Source: Candidatus Fukatsuia symbiotica | GTDB lineage: Bacteria > Pseudomonadota > Gammaproteobacteria > Enterobacterales > Enterobacteriaceae | Assembly: GCF_003122425.1 (NCBI RefSeq) | Contig: NZ_CP021660.1 | Location: forward strand, 62,001-126,000 | Direction: 5' to 3' | DNA length: 64,000 nt | In this document: piece by piece, positions 11,990 to 24,056 of the stretch | How positions within the stretch are numbered: the stretch's first letter is position 1 | How the letters are laid out: each line of letters begins with the position of its first letter | Notes under the pieces: model-generated | Seen by the model: only the letters and a program-made list of their open reading frames with translations | Told to the model about the DNA's origin: nothing | Database searches by the model: none | Made by a program: the position numbers and the translations under genes

Positions 11990-13660
11990 ATGAGTATGAT
12001 AAAACTACTGTCTGAACGCGCACCAGGCGCGCCTGGATTACCCAGCCTGCTCAGCGCGCAAGCCCTGGCTGGACTAGCCGGCGCAGGCTGGTTTACCGTA
12101 CTGACACAAGCTTCCGGTGTTACCGGCCACGCGCAAGTGACGAGCCTCGCCGCGCTGGCGGTCTGCGCGCTGGCACTGTTCGTGGTGGCTCAACGTTACG
12201 CCACGCGGCAAACTGCAGCACGCGTGGAGTTCTCGATCCATAGCGTGCGGATACGGCTTATAGACAAGCTGACAAGGGTGGATCTGCAGACTTTCGAGCG
12301 AATAGGCAAGAAGCATCTGCTGTCTTGCGTTGAGAAGGACATGAAAGTGATGTCCAACGCCACCATGGCAGTCATCTCGGCCGGGCAGTCGATCATGCTG
12401 TTCGTATTTACCTTGGCCTATCTGGCCTACTTGTTGCCACTGGCCTGCGCCATCTGTGTGGTGGTGATCCTGCTGGGCGTGTTCCTACATTTAATCAGGT
12501 TGCGCACGATTGAGCGTAGCACACAACGGGCCATGAAAGCGGAAAATAACCTGTTCGGCTTGGTAGGTCACATGATCGGAGGCTTCAAGGAGCTTAAACT
12601 TCACCAGCGCCGTCGGCGCGAAATCTACGATGAGCTGGTTGGCGCTTCCGAACACTCGGCCACCTTGAACCAAAAGGCTTTCGGCCAGGCCACCGATCAT
12701 CTTATCCTGCTGCAGTCGATCCTGTATATTTTACTTGGCTTGGTGGTCTTCGCATTTCCTTTGGCAGGGCTGCTACAGCCATTTTTGTTGATCAGGGTGG
12801 TGACGGTGATCCTGTTCCTAAGCGTGCCTATCAACCATTTTATTGGTATCCTGCCCATGTACGGCCAAGCCAATGCGGCAGCTAGAAGCATCGGTGAACT
12901 GGAGCAGCTCCTCGACGCGGCCGTCGACGTCGAGGAGCTGTCAGAGGAAGTGGAGCCTGTACTCATGAGCAGCATCGAGTTGCGGAATGTTTGCTTTGCG
13001 TATATGGCGGTTGACGGGCATGCTTTCGAGGTTGGCCCGATTAATCTGTCGGTACAGCAAGGGCAGGTGATCTTCATCACTGGCAGCAACGGTTCCGGCA
13101 AATCAACCTTTATGAAATTGCTCACTGGCCTGCAGGCGCCCAGCGTGGGGTGCCTGTTTCTAAACGGGACGCCGCTCGAGGGTGTGCGCAGTTTAGCTAC
13201 GTACCGCAATCTGTTTTCCGCGGTGTTCACCGATTATCATCTGTTTCCGAGGCTCTATGGCTCAGTACCCCCTGACCCTACTAGGGTACAGGAGTTGTTG
13301 AAACGGCTTGCATTGGATGGAAAGACCCGCTTGGATGGGCGGCTCTTCACCACGCTAGACCTGTCTACCGGCCAGCGCAAGCGGCTGGCTCATCTAGTTG
13401 CTCTGCTGGAAGACCGTCAGGTCTACATCTTCGATGAATGGGCTGCAGATCAGGATCCGAATTTTCGTCGCTGGTTTTATCGAGAGGAGTTGCCTAGGTT
13501 CAAGGCTATGGGCAAGACGGTGATAGCCGTCACCCACGACGACCAATACTTTAGCAACGCGGATCGCTGGCTGCATTTCGAGGAGGGGCATTGTGAGGAG
13601 CGATTCCCCGATGCAGCACTGCCGATTAGCATTCCTCAGTCTTCTCCCTTTTCCATTTAA
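11990..13660 (+). CDS. Cyclic-peptide ABC exporter, SyrD/PvdE type
   Basis: A half-transporter of about 556 residues with an N-terminal six-helix membrane domain (about residues 20-300) fused to an ATPase domain. Walker A is GSNGSGKST, the signature is LSTGQRKRLA and Walker B is VYIFDEWAADQDP, with an H-loop in VTHDDQY. The layout and the odd Walker B (DEWA) are those of the cyclic peptide transporter family, which exports NRPS products across the inner membrane. The start at 11990 has GGAGG just upstream; the ATG at 11978 would overlap that site. The gene ends 9 bases before the second NRPS gene, so it is in the same operon and is the likely exporter of this peptide. Confidence 0.92.
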   Translation: MSMIKLLSERAPGAPGLPSLLSAQALAGLAGAGWFTVLTQASGVTGHAQVTSLAALAVCALALFVVAQRYATRQTAARVEFSIHSVRIRLIDKLTRVDLQTFERIGKKHLLSCVEKDMKVMSNATMAVISAGQSIMLFVFTLAYLAYLLPLACAICVVVILLGVFLHLIRLRTIERSTQRAMKAENNLFGLVGHMIGGFKELKLHQRRRREIYDELVGASEHSATLNQKAFGQATDHLILLQSILYILLGLVVFAFPLAGLLQPFLLIRVVTVILFLSVPINHFIGILPMYGQANAAARSIGELEQLLDAAVDVEELSEEVEPVLMSSIELRNVCFAYMAVDGHAFEVGPINLSVQQGQVIFITGSNGSGKSTFMKLLTGLQAPSVGCLFLNGTPLEGVRSLATYRNLFSAVFTDYHLFPRLYGSVPPDPTRVQELLKRLALDGKTRLDGRLFTTLDLSTGQRKRLAHLVALLEDRQVYIFDEWAADQDPNFRRWFYREELPRFKAMGKTVIAVTHDDQYFSNADRWLHFEEGHCEERFPDAALPISIPQSSPFSI

Positions 13661-13669
13661 TAACTGTCA

Positions 13670-16600
13670 GTGCCTATATTTATGAAAAAGAGCGACAAGT
13701 TAGACAACGATTTCGACCTGCTAGACAGATTGTTGTACGATGAGATCGGTGACTTTAAAGGCAGCAGCATCACTGCGCGCATGACGGGCCGTGGGCCGCT
13801 GTCCCTCCAGCAGGAACGCCTGTGGTTCCTCCACGAGCTGACCTCCGGTGCCGCAGCCTACAACATCTGCAGTGTTTTCAGGCTGTGCGGAGAGCTTAAT
13901 ATCAGCGCCTTACGCGATGCCTTCCGCGCTACAGTTGAACGCCATGCGGCGCTGCGCACCGCTATCCATAACAGAGACGGTCGGATCGAACAGGTCTTCG
14001 AGTCGATCTACACGCCACTTGCGGAATGCCTGGACTGGACATGGCGCGGCGAAGGTGAGGTCGACAAGCGAGCCTTGCAACAATTGCTGCAAAACGAAGC
14101 GACTAATCCTTTCGATTTGGCCTCTGGACAACCGTTTCGCGTGATACTGGTCAAGCTTGACGAGCACCATCATGTCCTAGCGCTCAGCATGCATCACATC
14201 ATCAGCGATGCCTGGTCGTTAGCCATTCTGATGAGAGAAGTTGCAGAGTTGTACGCCGCCTTCACGCACGGGCATGAAGCGGCGCTCCGGTCGCTGCCCA
14301 TTAATTATCTCGACTATGTAGCCTGGCAGCGCGAGAACCTATCCGAGCGGGAAGCCCGCGAACTGGCCTACTGGCGCAAAGAACTAGCAGACCTTCCGCT
14401 GCTGGACTTGCCTACCGACCTGCCGCGACCGTCAATACAGACTTTCAACGGGGCCACTCTCAGCCTCCAGGTACCAGCACACACGGTGCGCGGTCTGCAG
14501 GCCTTGGCCGCTGACGAGCGGACTACATTATTCTGCGTGCTGATGGCCGCGCTGCAGGTACTGTTGGGCCGGCATGCGCGCCAGCAAGACGTAGCTATCG
14601 GCACTTCCGTTGCTGGCCGAGAGTTGCCTGAGACAGAAGGGATGGTCGGCTTCTTCACTAATATGGTAGTGATCCGCGGAAGGTTAGAAGAGGATCTAAG
14701 TTTCCGAACCCTAGTCCGTGCGGATACTGTAACGATTCGCGATGCGCTCGACCATGCTACGTTGGCTTATAACCGTCTGGTGGAAGGCCTGAAAGTTCTC
14801 AGTGATTACAGTCGCAACCCGCTGTTCCAGGTCGCTTTCACTTTGTTAAATGCACCTGTTGCGCCACCCCCATTGGGCACACTCAAAGCGGAGAGGCTGC
14901 TCAGCCAGGAAGCCGCACGCTTCGATTTGGAGCTGTTCCTACACGAGGTCGATGGTGCTCTGTCTGGCGTATTCACTTTCAACACCGATTTGTTTGTCAA
15001 GGCTTCAGTAGATCGCCTGATTGAACAATGGCTGGTGCTGCTCGCAGACGCGGCTGCCTCGCCCGACAAACCGGTGTCGCATCTGGCCATGATGCACAAT
15101 ACTCTCTCGCTGTTAACCGTGCCAATCAAAACCTCGGAGCCTTTCCTACCTGTGCACGAAGCTTTCCTAGCTCATGCTCAACGGCAGCCTGAGGCTGTGG
15201 CGCTGTGGCTGGGAGAACAAAGCCTGAGCTATGGCGAATTGGAAACACAGGCTAGGAGTATCACCCATCGCCTCATTGAAGCGGGCGTACGAGCCGACCA
15301 GTCGGTTGGCCTGTGGTTCGAGCCTGGCTTTTCAATGATCGCTGCAATGCTGGGCACGCTGATGGCAGGCGGCGGATACGTGCCACTGCAGCCGGGCTAT
15401 CCAGTTGAGCACATCGCTTACATTCTCAAGGACAGCGGTGTGGATATCGTTGTCTCCGACGCGAATCTTGCATGGCCGGTGCTCAATTTCGACGGTAGGG
15501 TGCTGCTCATGGGCCAGACCGATGCACCGGGACCGTGCACCTTGCCGGAAACTCAGCCCGGCCATCTTGCTTACATCATTTACACATCCGGCTCCACTGG
15601 CCGTCCCAAAGGCGTGGAGATCAGTCATACCAATGTAGCCAGGCTGTTTTCCAGCTGCGATCACCTGTTCGATTTTGATAGCAAGGACGTGTGGACTTTT
15701 TTCCACTCCTACGCCTTCGATTTTTCCGTCTGGGAAATATGGGGCGCGCTGGTGCACGGCGCTAGCTTGGTGATCGTGCCACCTGAACTGGCTCGCACCC
15801 CTGATGTGTTCTACGAACTCCTATGCGAGTGCAAGGTCACCGTGCTGAGCCAGACCCCATCGGCCTTCCGTCAACTGATGGCCGCCGAGGAAGCCCAGCC
15901 GCGTGAAGCCGACCTGGCCCTGCGTTACCTGGTATTCGGCGGCGAGGCCCTGAACATCGGTGGCCTCGCACCGTGGATGGATCGCCACGGCGACGATGCG
16001 CCAGTGCTCGTCAACATGTACGGCATCACGGAGACTACAGTGCATGTCACTTTACGGCGGATCGCTTACGCCGACCTGCGAGGCCCGGCCAGCAGTGTCA
16101 TCATCGGCACACCACTGCCCGATCTGTGCATCCGGCTGCTCGATCCTTATGGCAAGCCGGTGCCACCGGGAATGACCGGAGAAATCTATGTAGGCGGAGC
16201 AGGCGTAGCCCGCGGCTACCGGCGCCAACCCGAATTGACCGCCCAGCGTTTCTTCAAGGATGCTGCGGGGCTGCGCCTGTATCGCAGCGGGGACTTGGCA
16301 CGGATCAATGCGTGGGGTGAACTTGAATACCGTGGTCGCACCGACACACAGGTTAAGCTGCGTGGCTATCGTATCGAGATAGGCGAGATCGAAAGTGCGC
16401 TGAAGAGTCATGCCGCGATCGCTGATGCCGTGGTGGTGGTACAAGGGCTGCTGGAAGCAGCTCGCTTGGTGGCCTATGTACGTCTGCACCGCGAGACTGT
16501 CGGCGACAGTAGGGGCGCAGTGAAGGACTGGCTGCCCAGCTTCGACATGATTTACGCCGAGGCCGAGGCCGAGGACGACGAATTGGACATCGTCGGTTGG

Positions 16601-19600
16601 AACGATTCCTACGACAATCAGCCATTACCCGCCGAACATATACGCCTGTGGCGGGATGAGACCCTGGCCCGACTGCGCGGGCTGCAGCCGACACGCGTCC
16701 TCGAACTGGGCACAGGGTCTGGCATGTTGCTGCTGCGGCTGGCAGGCTCAGTGGAATGCTACCACGGCCTGGATTTCTCCACCAGAGCGGTGGCGCGACT
16801 GACGAAGAAGGTAGCCGCCCGCGGCTACCAGCAGGTGCGCCTGGAGCATCGGGAGGCGAGCGACCAGGCCGGCCTGTCCGGCGATTTCGATCTGGTTGTG
16901 CTCAATTCCACCGCCCAGTATTTTCCCAGCGCAGCCTACTTCCTCGATGTGCTCGAACAAGCTATGCAGCGCTTGCAGCCGGGCGGCCACCTGTTCGTCG
17001 GAGACCTGCGTCACCTAGGGCTGTTAAGAAACTTTCACGCCAGCCGTCTGCTGCACCGCCGTCCCGAGGGCAGCACACGGACAAGCTTGCGTGAGCTGTT
17101 GGCTAAGCTGTGCGCAAGTGAAAAGGAACTGCTCGTCGATCCAGATTTCTTCTTCCACTGGGCGGCCGTCCGCGGCGACATTGCCGGCATCAAAATCCTG
17201 CCCAAGGAGCGTGGCGGACTAAACGAATTAACAGCGTATCGCTACGATGCGGTAATCGTGACTGGCACGCCGACTTCGCCTTCACCCTATAAGCTGGTCG
17301 ACGCCGACGGGCCTGAGCCAACCTGGGAGGGTCGCCCGCTGATGGTCCGCGGTGTGCCCAATGCGCGCCTGGGTGCCACCGATGCCTTCCTGTCCTGGCT
17401 AGATGCAGACGGAGAGACCTTTGCAACACCGACAGTACAGGATTGGGATGCATGGTCTCAGGTCAAGCGAGAACCCGACCCAGCCGCCCTGGTTGCCGCG
17501 TGGCGGGCGCAGGCCGGTGTGGCGGTGCTGTACTGGGCCACCGGCGATAACTCGGGAAGCTTCGATTTGGCCGTAGCCGCTAGCAACAGTGAACTGCCGC
17601 GCATCGGCATCCCAACCGAGACAACAGTCGAGTTCGGACGCTTTTTCAACACGCCATCGAAATCAATCGACCGCCCCGCGCTGGCACCCATGCTGCACCA
17701 ACATCTGTCAACGCGATTGCCTGGCTACATGTTGCCTGCGGCCTACGTGGTACTGGAAACCTTCCCGCTCACCGTCAATGGCAAGCTCAACGTCAAGACA
17801 CTGCCTGCCCCTGGCGAAGCCGCAGAGACGGCACCTGGCGAGCAGTTTGCAATATGGAGTGCCACCGAGCGTAAGATCGGTGAAATCTGGAAAGAGGTGC
17901 TACAGCTGCAGCACCTGGATCTGCATGCCAACTTCTTTGAATGCGGCGGGCATTCCCTGCTGGCGACCCAGGTCATCTCCCGCCTGCGCGCCACATTTGC
18001 GGTAGAGCTGCCGCTGCGCAGTCTGTTCGACAAACCCACCATCACCGAATTCTCAGCCATGCTGGACGAGCTGAACCCGCAGGCCGCGCCGCTGCCAGCT
18101 ATCGTGCCGACAACGCGCGGGGATCTGCTGCCGCTTTCCTTCGCACAGCAGCGCTTTTGGTTCATGGAACAGATAGACCAGGGGCAGATAGGCTCCTACA
18201 ATGTTTCGCTTGGACTGCGCCTGCGAGGTAAGCTAGATCGCACGGCGCTGCGGGCAGCCATCACCGCTATCATCGCGCGCCACGAAGTCCTGCGCACGCG
18301 CTTCGTGCAACGCGAGGGCGTGCCTATGCAGCAGATCGAGCCTGCGTGGACGTTGAACATGGCCGAAATTGATTTCAGCGGCCAGCCTTCAGTAGAGGCC
18401 GAAGCGGCGCTAGCGGCGCTGGTCGCGTCACAAGCCCATGCCCGCTTCGACCTTGCCGCCGCTCCTCCGGTACGATTCGCTTTGGTGTACATGGCCGAGC
18501 GGGAACACGTGCTGCAGCTCAGCCTGCACCATGCGATCTCGGACGGTTGGTCGCTGGGCGTGATGGTACGTGAATTCAGCGAGCACTACACAGCCTTTCT
18601 CGAAGGCAGGGCCGTAAGGCTGCCTGAGCTGCCACTGCAGTTCGGCGATGTTGCTGTCTGGCAGCGCTCTGAGATGACCAGCACGCGCTTGGAATCCCTG
18701 CTAGCGCGCTGGAAGCGGCGACTGCAGGGGCACCGTCCAGGTTGGCGCTCCCTTTGGAGCAGGCGCCACACACCGATGCTCCCAGGTTGGGGAAGATCAT
18801 CCGTTTCGCCTTTGACAGTGTACAGACGCGGTGTATGAAAGCCTTCGCCGAAGCCAACAGCGCCACTCTGTTTATGGTACTGGCCGCTAGCTACGCCGCG
18901 CTACTGGCCCGCTATAGCGGCACCCGCGACGTAGTTATCGGCACGCCTATCGCCAATCGCCAGCGCAAGGAGCTAGAGGGCTTGATCGGTTGCTTCTTGA
19001 ATACCTTAGCGCTGCGCATCCAGCCCGGCGCTGGCATGAGCGGCCGTGAGTTACTGGCCCATGTTCGCGAGCGTGTTCTGGAGGCCTACGAGTGGCAGGA
19101 CGCTCCTTTCGAGGCCGTGGTGAGCTCACTGCACCCTGAACGCTCGCGCGATACCCACGCTTTGTTTCAGGTGATGTTGATCCTGCAGAACATGCCGCTA
19201 GGCAAGCTCAGCCTGCCGGAACTGGAGGTTGAGCCTATGCAATCCGAGGAGAGCGTGGCCAGTTTCGATCTCAGCCTGAGTTTCATCGAAATCGAGGATA
19301 CCTCTGGCCAGGCATGCCTGCAGGGGATGCTAGAGTACGACGCTGACAAGTTCCTGCATGCTTCTGTAGAGCGCTTCGCGGCTCAACTCAAGTCCTTGCT
19401 GGAGGGCATTGTGGTCGAACCAGAGCGCGCGGTGGACACACTGGGCCTGTTAGCACCAGGTGAGCGCGAATACCTGCTGGAGACGCTCAACGACACCGCA
19501 CATGAGGTGCAGAGGGAACGTTGCCTGCACGAAATGGTGGCCGAGCAGGCGGCGCGCACGCCCGGGAAAATCGCCGTGCGCGATCTTGCCGGCGAGCTCA

Positions 19601-22089
19601 GCTACGCAGAACTGGAAGCACGCGCTAACGCGGTGGCCTGGGCGCTGCACGAACTGGGCATCGGTCCCGAGGCCATCGTGGGCCTGTGCACCGAGCGCAA
19701 TCTCGCTATGGTAGTTGGCTTGCTTGGCATTCTGAAAGCGGGTGCAGCCTATTTGCCACTGGACCCTGCCTATCCGCGTGAGCGCCTGGATTTCATGATG
19801 GCCGATGCACGGGCCCGGGTCTTGGTGACCCAGAACACCGTGCGGGAAGTGGTGTCCTTTACCGGCCCGACTCTGTTGCTCGAGCAACTCGACCGGGTAC
19901 AAACTTGCCCGGCCAGCGGAGTGGTGCCTGCAAACCTCGCCTACATCATCTACACCTCCGGTTCCACAGGCACGCCCAAGGGGGTGATGACTCCGCATGT
20001 AGCCATTGTCAATTACCTGAGCTGGTCGCGTACTACTTACGCTCCAGGCGAGCAGGGTTCGATCCCGATGACTCCTTCTTATGCTTTTGACGGTTGCATG
20101 ACGCCGCTGTTCGCGCCGCTGCTGAGCGGGCGCTGCATGCAGCTTCTGCCGCGCGATGACGTGCTGTCACAAATGCGGCATGTGTTGGAGCGCCGCGAAA
20201 ACCTAACCATGATCGGTTGCGGCCCGGCGCATCTGGAAGCTCTGCGACATGTGCTAGAACCGGACCGACTGCGGGGCCAAGTGCAGACCATCGTCACCGG
20301 CGGCGAGCCGGTGCAGGCTTCGACACTGACGTTCTGGCGCCGGCATGCGCCGACGACCTGCCTGTACAACGAATACGGTCCCACCGAGACAACCGTGGGA
20401 TGCTGTGCCTACGAGGTGATCCCTACCTCGCCGTGGAGTGGCCCGCTGCCCATCGGTCGGCCGATCTGGAATGTACGGCTGTATGTGCTGGACGAGCTCT
20501 TGCAGCCATTACCGGTTGGGATCCCCGGCGATCTCTACGTAGCTGGCAGCGGCCTCGCCCGTGGCTACCTGGGCCAGCCGACGCTGACCGCCCAGCGCTT
20601 CGTGCCCAATCCGTTTTCCATGGGCGAAAGGCTCTACCACACGGGCGACCGTGCGCGCTGGCGCACTGACGGTACACTTGAGTATCTGGGGCGGGAAGAC
20701 AACCAAGTAAAACTACGCGGTTTCCGCATCGAACTGGGCGAAGTCGAGGACGCCATGCGCCAGCATCCACGCGTGCTCGATGCGGTAGCGATGGTACGCG
20801 AGGGTAGCCAAGGATTGCGGTGTTTGGTCGGCTACGTGGTCGGGCAGGGCGAAGGCCTGGAGCGGGAGCTGAGTGCCTTCCTGCGCCAGCGACTGCCGGA
20901 CTTCATGGTTCCTTCTCTGTACGTGCCGCTGCCAGCACTGCCTCTGTCGGTCAACGGCAAAGTAGATCGCCGAGCCTTGTCATTACCCGACTGGCGCTTG
21001 CAGGTAGACACGGCGGCCTCAAGCGCCGGAGGGCGTGCTCTCAGCACTACCGAACAGCGGCTGGCGGCCATCTGGAACGAAGTACTCGGCCACCCTGTGC
21101 ACGATCCTCAGGTCGATTTCTTCGACACAGGCGGTGACTCGCTGACAGCGGTGAAGCTAATTTTTCTTATCGAGCGCGAGTTCACCCGTACCTTGCCACT
21201 CTCCAGCCTGTTCAACAAGCGCACTCTGGCCGCGCAGGCTGTTGCCGTGCTTGAATCCGGGAGCGCGGCGACGAACAGCGCCGGCGCGCTGGTGCCTATT
21301 AACATCAGAAAAACCGCACCAAGCGTGGTGTTCGTTCATGATATCTCTGGGCAAATTCTTTCATATCGCCCACTGGCGGAAGCGCTCGTCGAAGCTTCCG
21401 TGTATGGTCTGCAGTCCTTGCCCCCGAGTCAAGGTGGAGCCAACTCAATCGCCGGCATGGCGGCCGCGTATGCAGAGGCCATCCTCATCCGAGTGCCCGG
21501 GCCACTGGTGCTAGTGGGCCATTCTTTCGGCGCGCAGATGGCAGCCGAACTGGCGAGAGTGCTGATCACATGTGGCAGGCCACCGGCGCTACTGGCCGTG
21601 CTCGACGGCTTGGCTGAGGTCGACCCCACGGATCTGGCCATCATGCCGAGGGATGACATTGAGCTGTTGGACTACATGGTGCGTACCCTCGAACTATCCC
21701 TGGAGCGACGCATCGATCTCGACGCGGCTCAGCTGCGCGTGCTGCCAGAGTCGAAGCGAGCCGATTGGATCGCTACGAAGGTCAGTGAGGCGGGTGTGGT
21801 GCCTAAAGGTACGCCGCCAAAGCAGGTGATGCAGCTGTTCGCCATTTACAAAAATAACCTAGAAAGCCTGCGCACTTATAGGCCGGGCCGGCTGGCATGC
21901 CCAGTCACAGTATGGCGCACAGCGGCACTGGCCGAACGCGGTGACCTAGGATGGGGAGCGTATGCAAACGGCAAGGTCAGCCTGCTGGACGCCGCCGGCG
22001 AGCATGTGAGCATGCTCAAGCCTCCTCATGTTAAGACACTGGCCCTCAGCCTCGCCGAGGCGATCGCCGTCACAGGGGAGAGGTCATGA
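13670..22089 (+). CDS. Two-module terminal NRPS, C-A(Thr, N-methylating)-T / C-A(?)-T-TE, with one frameshift
   Basis: Domains by approximate base: C 13795-15100 (MHHIISDAWS, N-terminus LSLQQERLWF as in LCL domains, fitting an achiral Gly donor), A 15150-17800 with an S-adenosylmethionine N-methyltransferase inserted at about 16540-17280 (VLELGTGSGM), T 17860-18070 (CGGHSL), C 18110-19440 (LHHAISDGWS), A 19510-21000, T 21050-21240 (TGGDSL), thioesterase 21300-22089 (GHSFG). The first A domain has pocket residues D-F-W-S-V-G-M-V-H, again the Thr type, so N-methyl-Thr is expected. The second reads D-G-T-G-V-G-E-V-G; it resembles Asn/Asp-type pockets at Thr239, Glu322, Val330 and Gly331 but lacks their Lys278, so the residue is unassigned. 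The TE would release, probably cyclize, the chain. The frame is lost at the G run 18727-18730 in the second C domain; one extra G restores it. Start is GTG 13670 or ATG 13682; neither has a clear ribosome site. Confidence 0.9.
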
Positions 22090-22820
22090 GTATTCCACGC
22101 ATGCTTCACCAGATTTGGTACCAGGGCAGCGACAAAGTACCGGCTAAGTACTGTCGTTACCGGGCGTCGTGGCAACGCTACCACCCTGATTGGGAATGCC
22201 GTCTTTGGGACGCTCCTGCTCTGCGTAAGCACATCGCCCAGCATCTGCCCCAATTCCTGCCGATCTACGATGCCTTCCCGTACGACATACAGCGCATGGA
22301 CAGCGCCCGCTATTGCCTGCTCGCTGCACTGGGAGGCGTCTACGCGGACATGGACATCGAATGCCTGAGACCAATCGATGAGTTGCTGGCCGGACGCGAA
22401 CTGATCCTCTCAGAGACTCAAGGCTACAACAATGCATTTATTGGTAGTGCGCCTGACCATACGCTATGGACGAAGGTGTTCAGTTATCTGCATGAGAGTA
22501 TCACGTCGTCAGCCGATGATGTACCGACGGGGCTACGCGATACCATGCCTATACAGATTGCGGTCACCGTTGGCCCGCGCTTCTTCACTATGTGCGTGAA
22601 GCATAGCGGGGTGCTCGAGCTGGTGGGCACGCTGTGCTGTCCAGGCTACTACTTCGAGGCGGACGCGATGAGTTCGCGCACCGTAGAGGATCGACCTCCC
22701 TATGGACGTCACAACATGGACCTCAACTGGATGCCCTCTTCGTCACGTCTGCTTTCTAGGCTGACACGCCGCCTGTTCTCGACCCTCGGTAGAATGCGTC
22801 ACCGCTGGCGACTGCCATGA
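22086..22820 (+). CDS. DXD-type sugar transferase (OCH1-like / Gly_transf_sug family)
   Basis: A 244-residue glycosyltransferase. It begins with IPRMLHQIWYQG, the standard opening of this family, and carries YADMDIECLRP around residue 87, where the DxD pair binds the metal and nucleotide sugar. Its start overlaps the NRPS stop (ATGA) and a GGGGAGAGG ribosome site lies inside the end of the thioesterase, so the two are translationally coupled. That coupling argues that it glycosylates the peptide made by the cluster. The donor sugar cannot be read from the sequence. Confidence 0.85.
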   Translation: MSIPRMLHQIWYQGSDKVPAKYCRYRASWQRYHPDWECRLWDAPALRKHIAQHLPQFLPIYDAFPYDIQRMDSARYCLLAALGGVYADMDIECLRPIDELLAGRELILSETQGYNNAFIGSAPDHTLWTKVFSYLHESITSSADDVPTGLRDTMPIQIAVTVGPRFFTMCVKHSGVLELVGTLCCPGYYFEADAMSSRTVEDRPPYGRHNMDLNWMPSSSRLLSRLTRRLFSTLGRMRHRWRLP

Positions 22821-22865
22821 GCCGGCCATGCGTGACACCCAAACCTCTCTCCAGTGGAGTTCATT

Positions 22866-24056
22866 TTGAAAGTTTTCTTCACTAACATTTCATCCACCGG
22901 CCATGTGGTGCCGACTATGGGGCTGGTGCAGGAGCTTGTGCGCGCCAACGTCGAGGTGGTTTATTTGGAACTTGAGGCGCACCGGCAAGAACTTGAGGCG
23001 GCTGGCGCGCGCTTTCGCGCCATCGGCGAATTCGCTCCGTATCAAGGGCCGATAACAAAGACCAATGCCGCCTTGCCAGCTGTGCTTGCCCATTGCGCTC
23101 TGGAGGGCGTCGGCATGGTCATCGATGCCATCACCGCCGAACAACCAGATGTGGTTATACACGACGGGTTATGTCTGTGGGGGCGGCTGGCGGCCGACCT
23201 CGTCGGAGTGCCACGGATCTCATCAATCGCCTCCGCCGCGCTGTCTCGGCGAATTCTCAGCGAGGAGCCGATTGTTCGCCGCTGGCTCGGCGACGAAACA
23301 GCGTTGCGCCCAGTCAGGGATTTCGTCGATACTTGTTTTCAAAGCCTTCAGGCCCACTACGGATGTGCACCCGAAGATATGTACGGGCCTGTGTTGAACA
23401 CCGCGCCCAGCAACCTAGTGTATCTGACACGTTCACTGCAACCGTATGCATCTGAGTTCGGCGAAGACTATCTGTTTTGCGGTTCCAGCCACCGGGTGCA
23501 GCAAGCGCGACAAGAGTTCGACTGGAGCCAGATCGCAGGCCGCCGTTTGGTGTACATGAGTTTTGGTACGGCGCACGATCCTGGCAGTGTATTCTACGCC
23601 CAAGTGGCCCAGGCGATGCACGATCTGGATGCTGTGTTGGTAACTGTGGCCACTCCATCCATGACGGCAGGATTGCCAATCACATGGCCCAAGGGAACAG
23701 TGGTCTGTCCACTCGGCAGCGCGCCGCAGGTCGATCTGCTCGAACGCGCCGATCTATTCATCAGCCACGTCGGCGGTGGGGCAGTCCGCGAAGCAGCCTG
23801 GACAGCAACTCCGGTGCTGGCCCTGCCGCAAACCTTTGAACAGGACCTGCTAACCCAGCGGCTGGTTGAGCACGGCGTGGCAAGGCGACTTTCCGATCAA
23901 CCAATGCTGGAGGAAATTGCTGAGAATATCCGCTCCATGCTTGAAGACGATCAGTTACGGACGTGCGCTGTGCAACTGAGTGCGCAGCAGCGCCGGATCA
24001 CCAGCCGTCGGGATGCGGTGGCAACCATCCTTGGGGCAAAGTGCGTATGCGACTGA
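22866..24056 (+). CDS. UDP-glycosyltransferase of the macrolide/MGT (GT1) family
   Basis: About 396 residues with the two-Rossmann GT-B layout. The N-terminus KVFFTNISSTGHVVPTMGLV is the acceptor-side opening (GHV-P), and the C-terminal donor-binding segment FISHVGGGAVREAAWTATP with LALPQTFEQ-D follows the family signature. A TTG start at 22866 is preferred because TGGAG lies about 7 bases upstream and it begins exactly at the conserved strand; the in-frame GTG at 22854 has no such site. A second glycosyltransferase in the cluster suggests either a disaccharide or two sites of glycosylation. Its end overlaps the next gene by 10 bases. Confidence 0.87.
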   Translation: MKVFFTNISSTGHVVPTMGLVQELVRANVEVVYLELEAHRQELEAAGARFRAIGEFAPYQGPITKTNAALPAVLAHCALEGVGMVIDAITAEQPDVVIHDGLCLWGRLAADLVGVPRISSIASAALSRRILSEEPIVRRWLGDETALRPVRDFVDTCFQSLQAHYGCAPEDMYGPVLNTAPSNLVYLTRSLQPYASEFGEDYLFCGSSHRVQQARQEFDWSQIAGRRLVYMSFGTAHDPGSVFYAQVAQAMHDLDAVLVTVATPSMTAGLPITWPKGTVVCPLGSAPQVDLLERADLFISHVGGGAVREAAWTATPVLALPQTFEQDLLTQRLVEHGVARRLSDQPMLEEIAENIRSMLEDDQLRTCAVQLSAQQRRITSRRDAVATILGAKCVCD

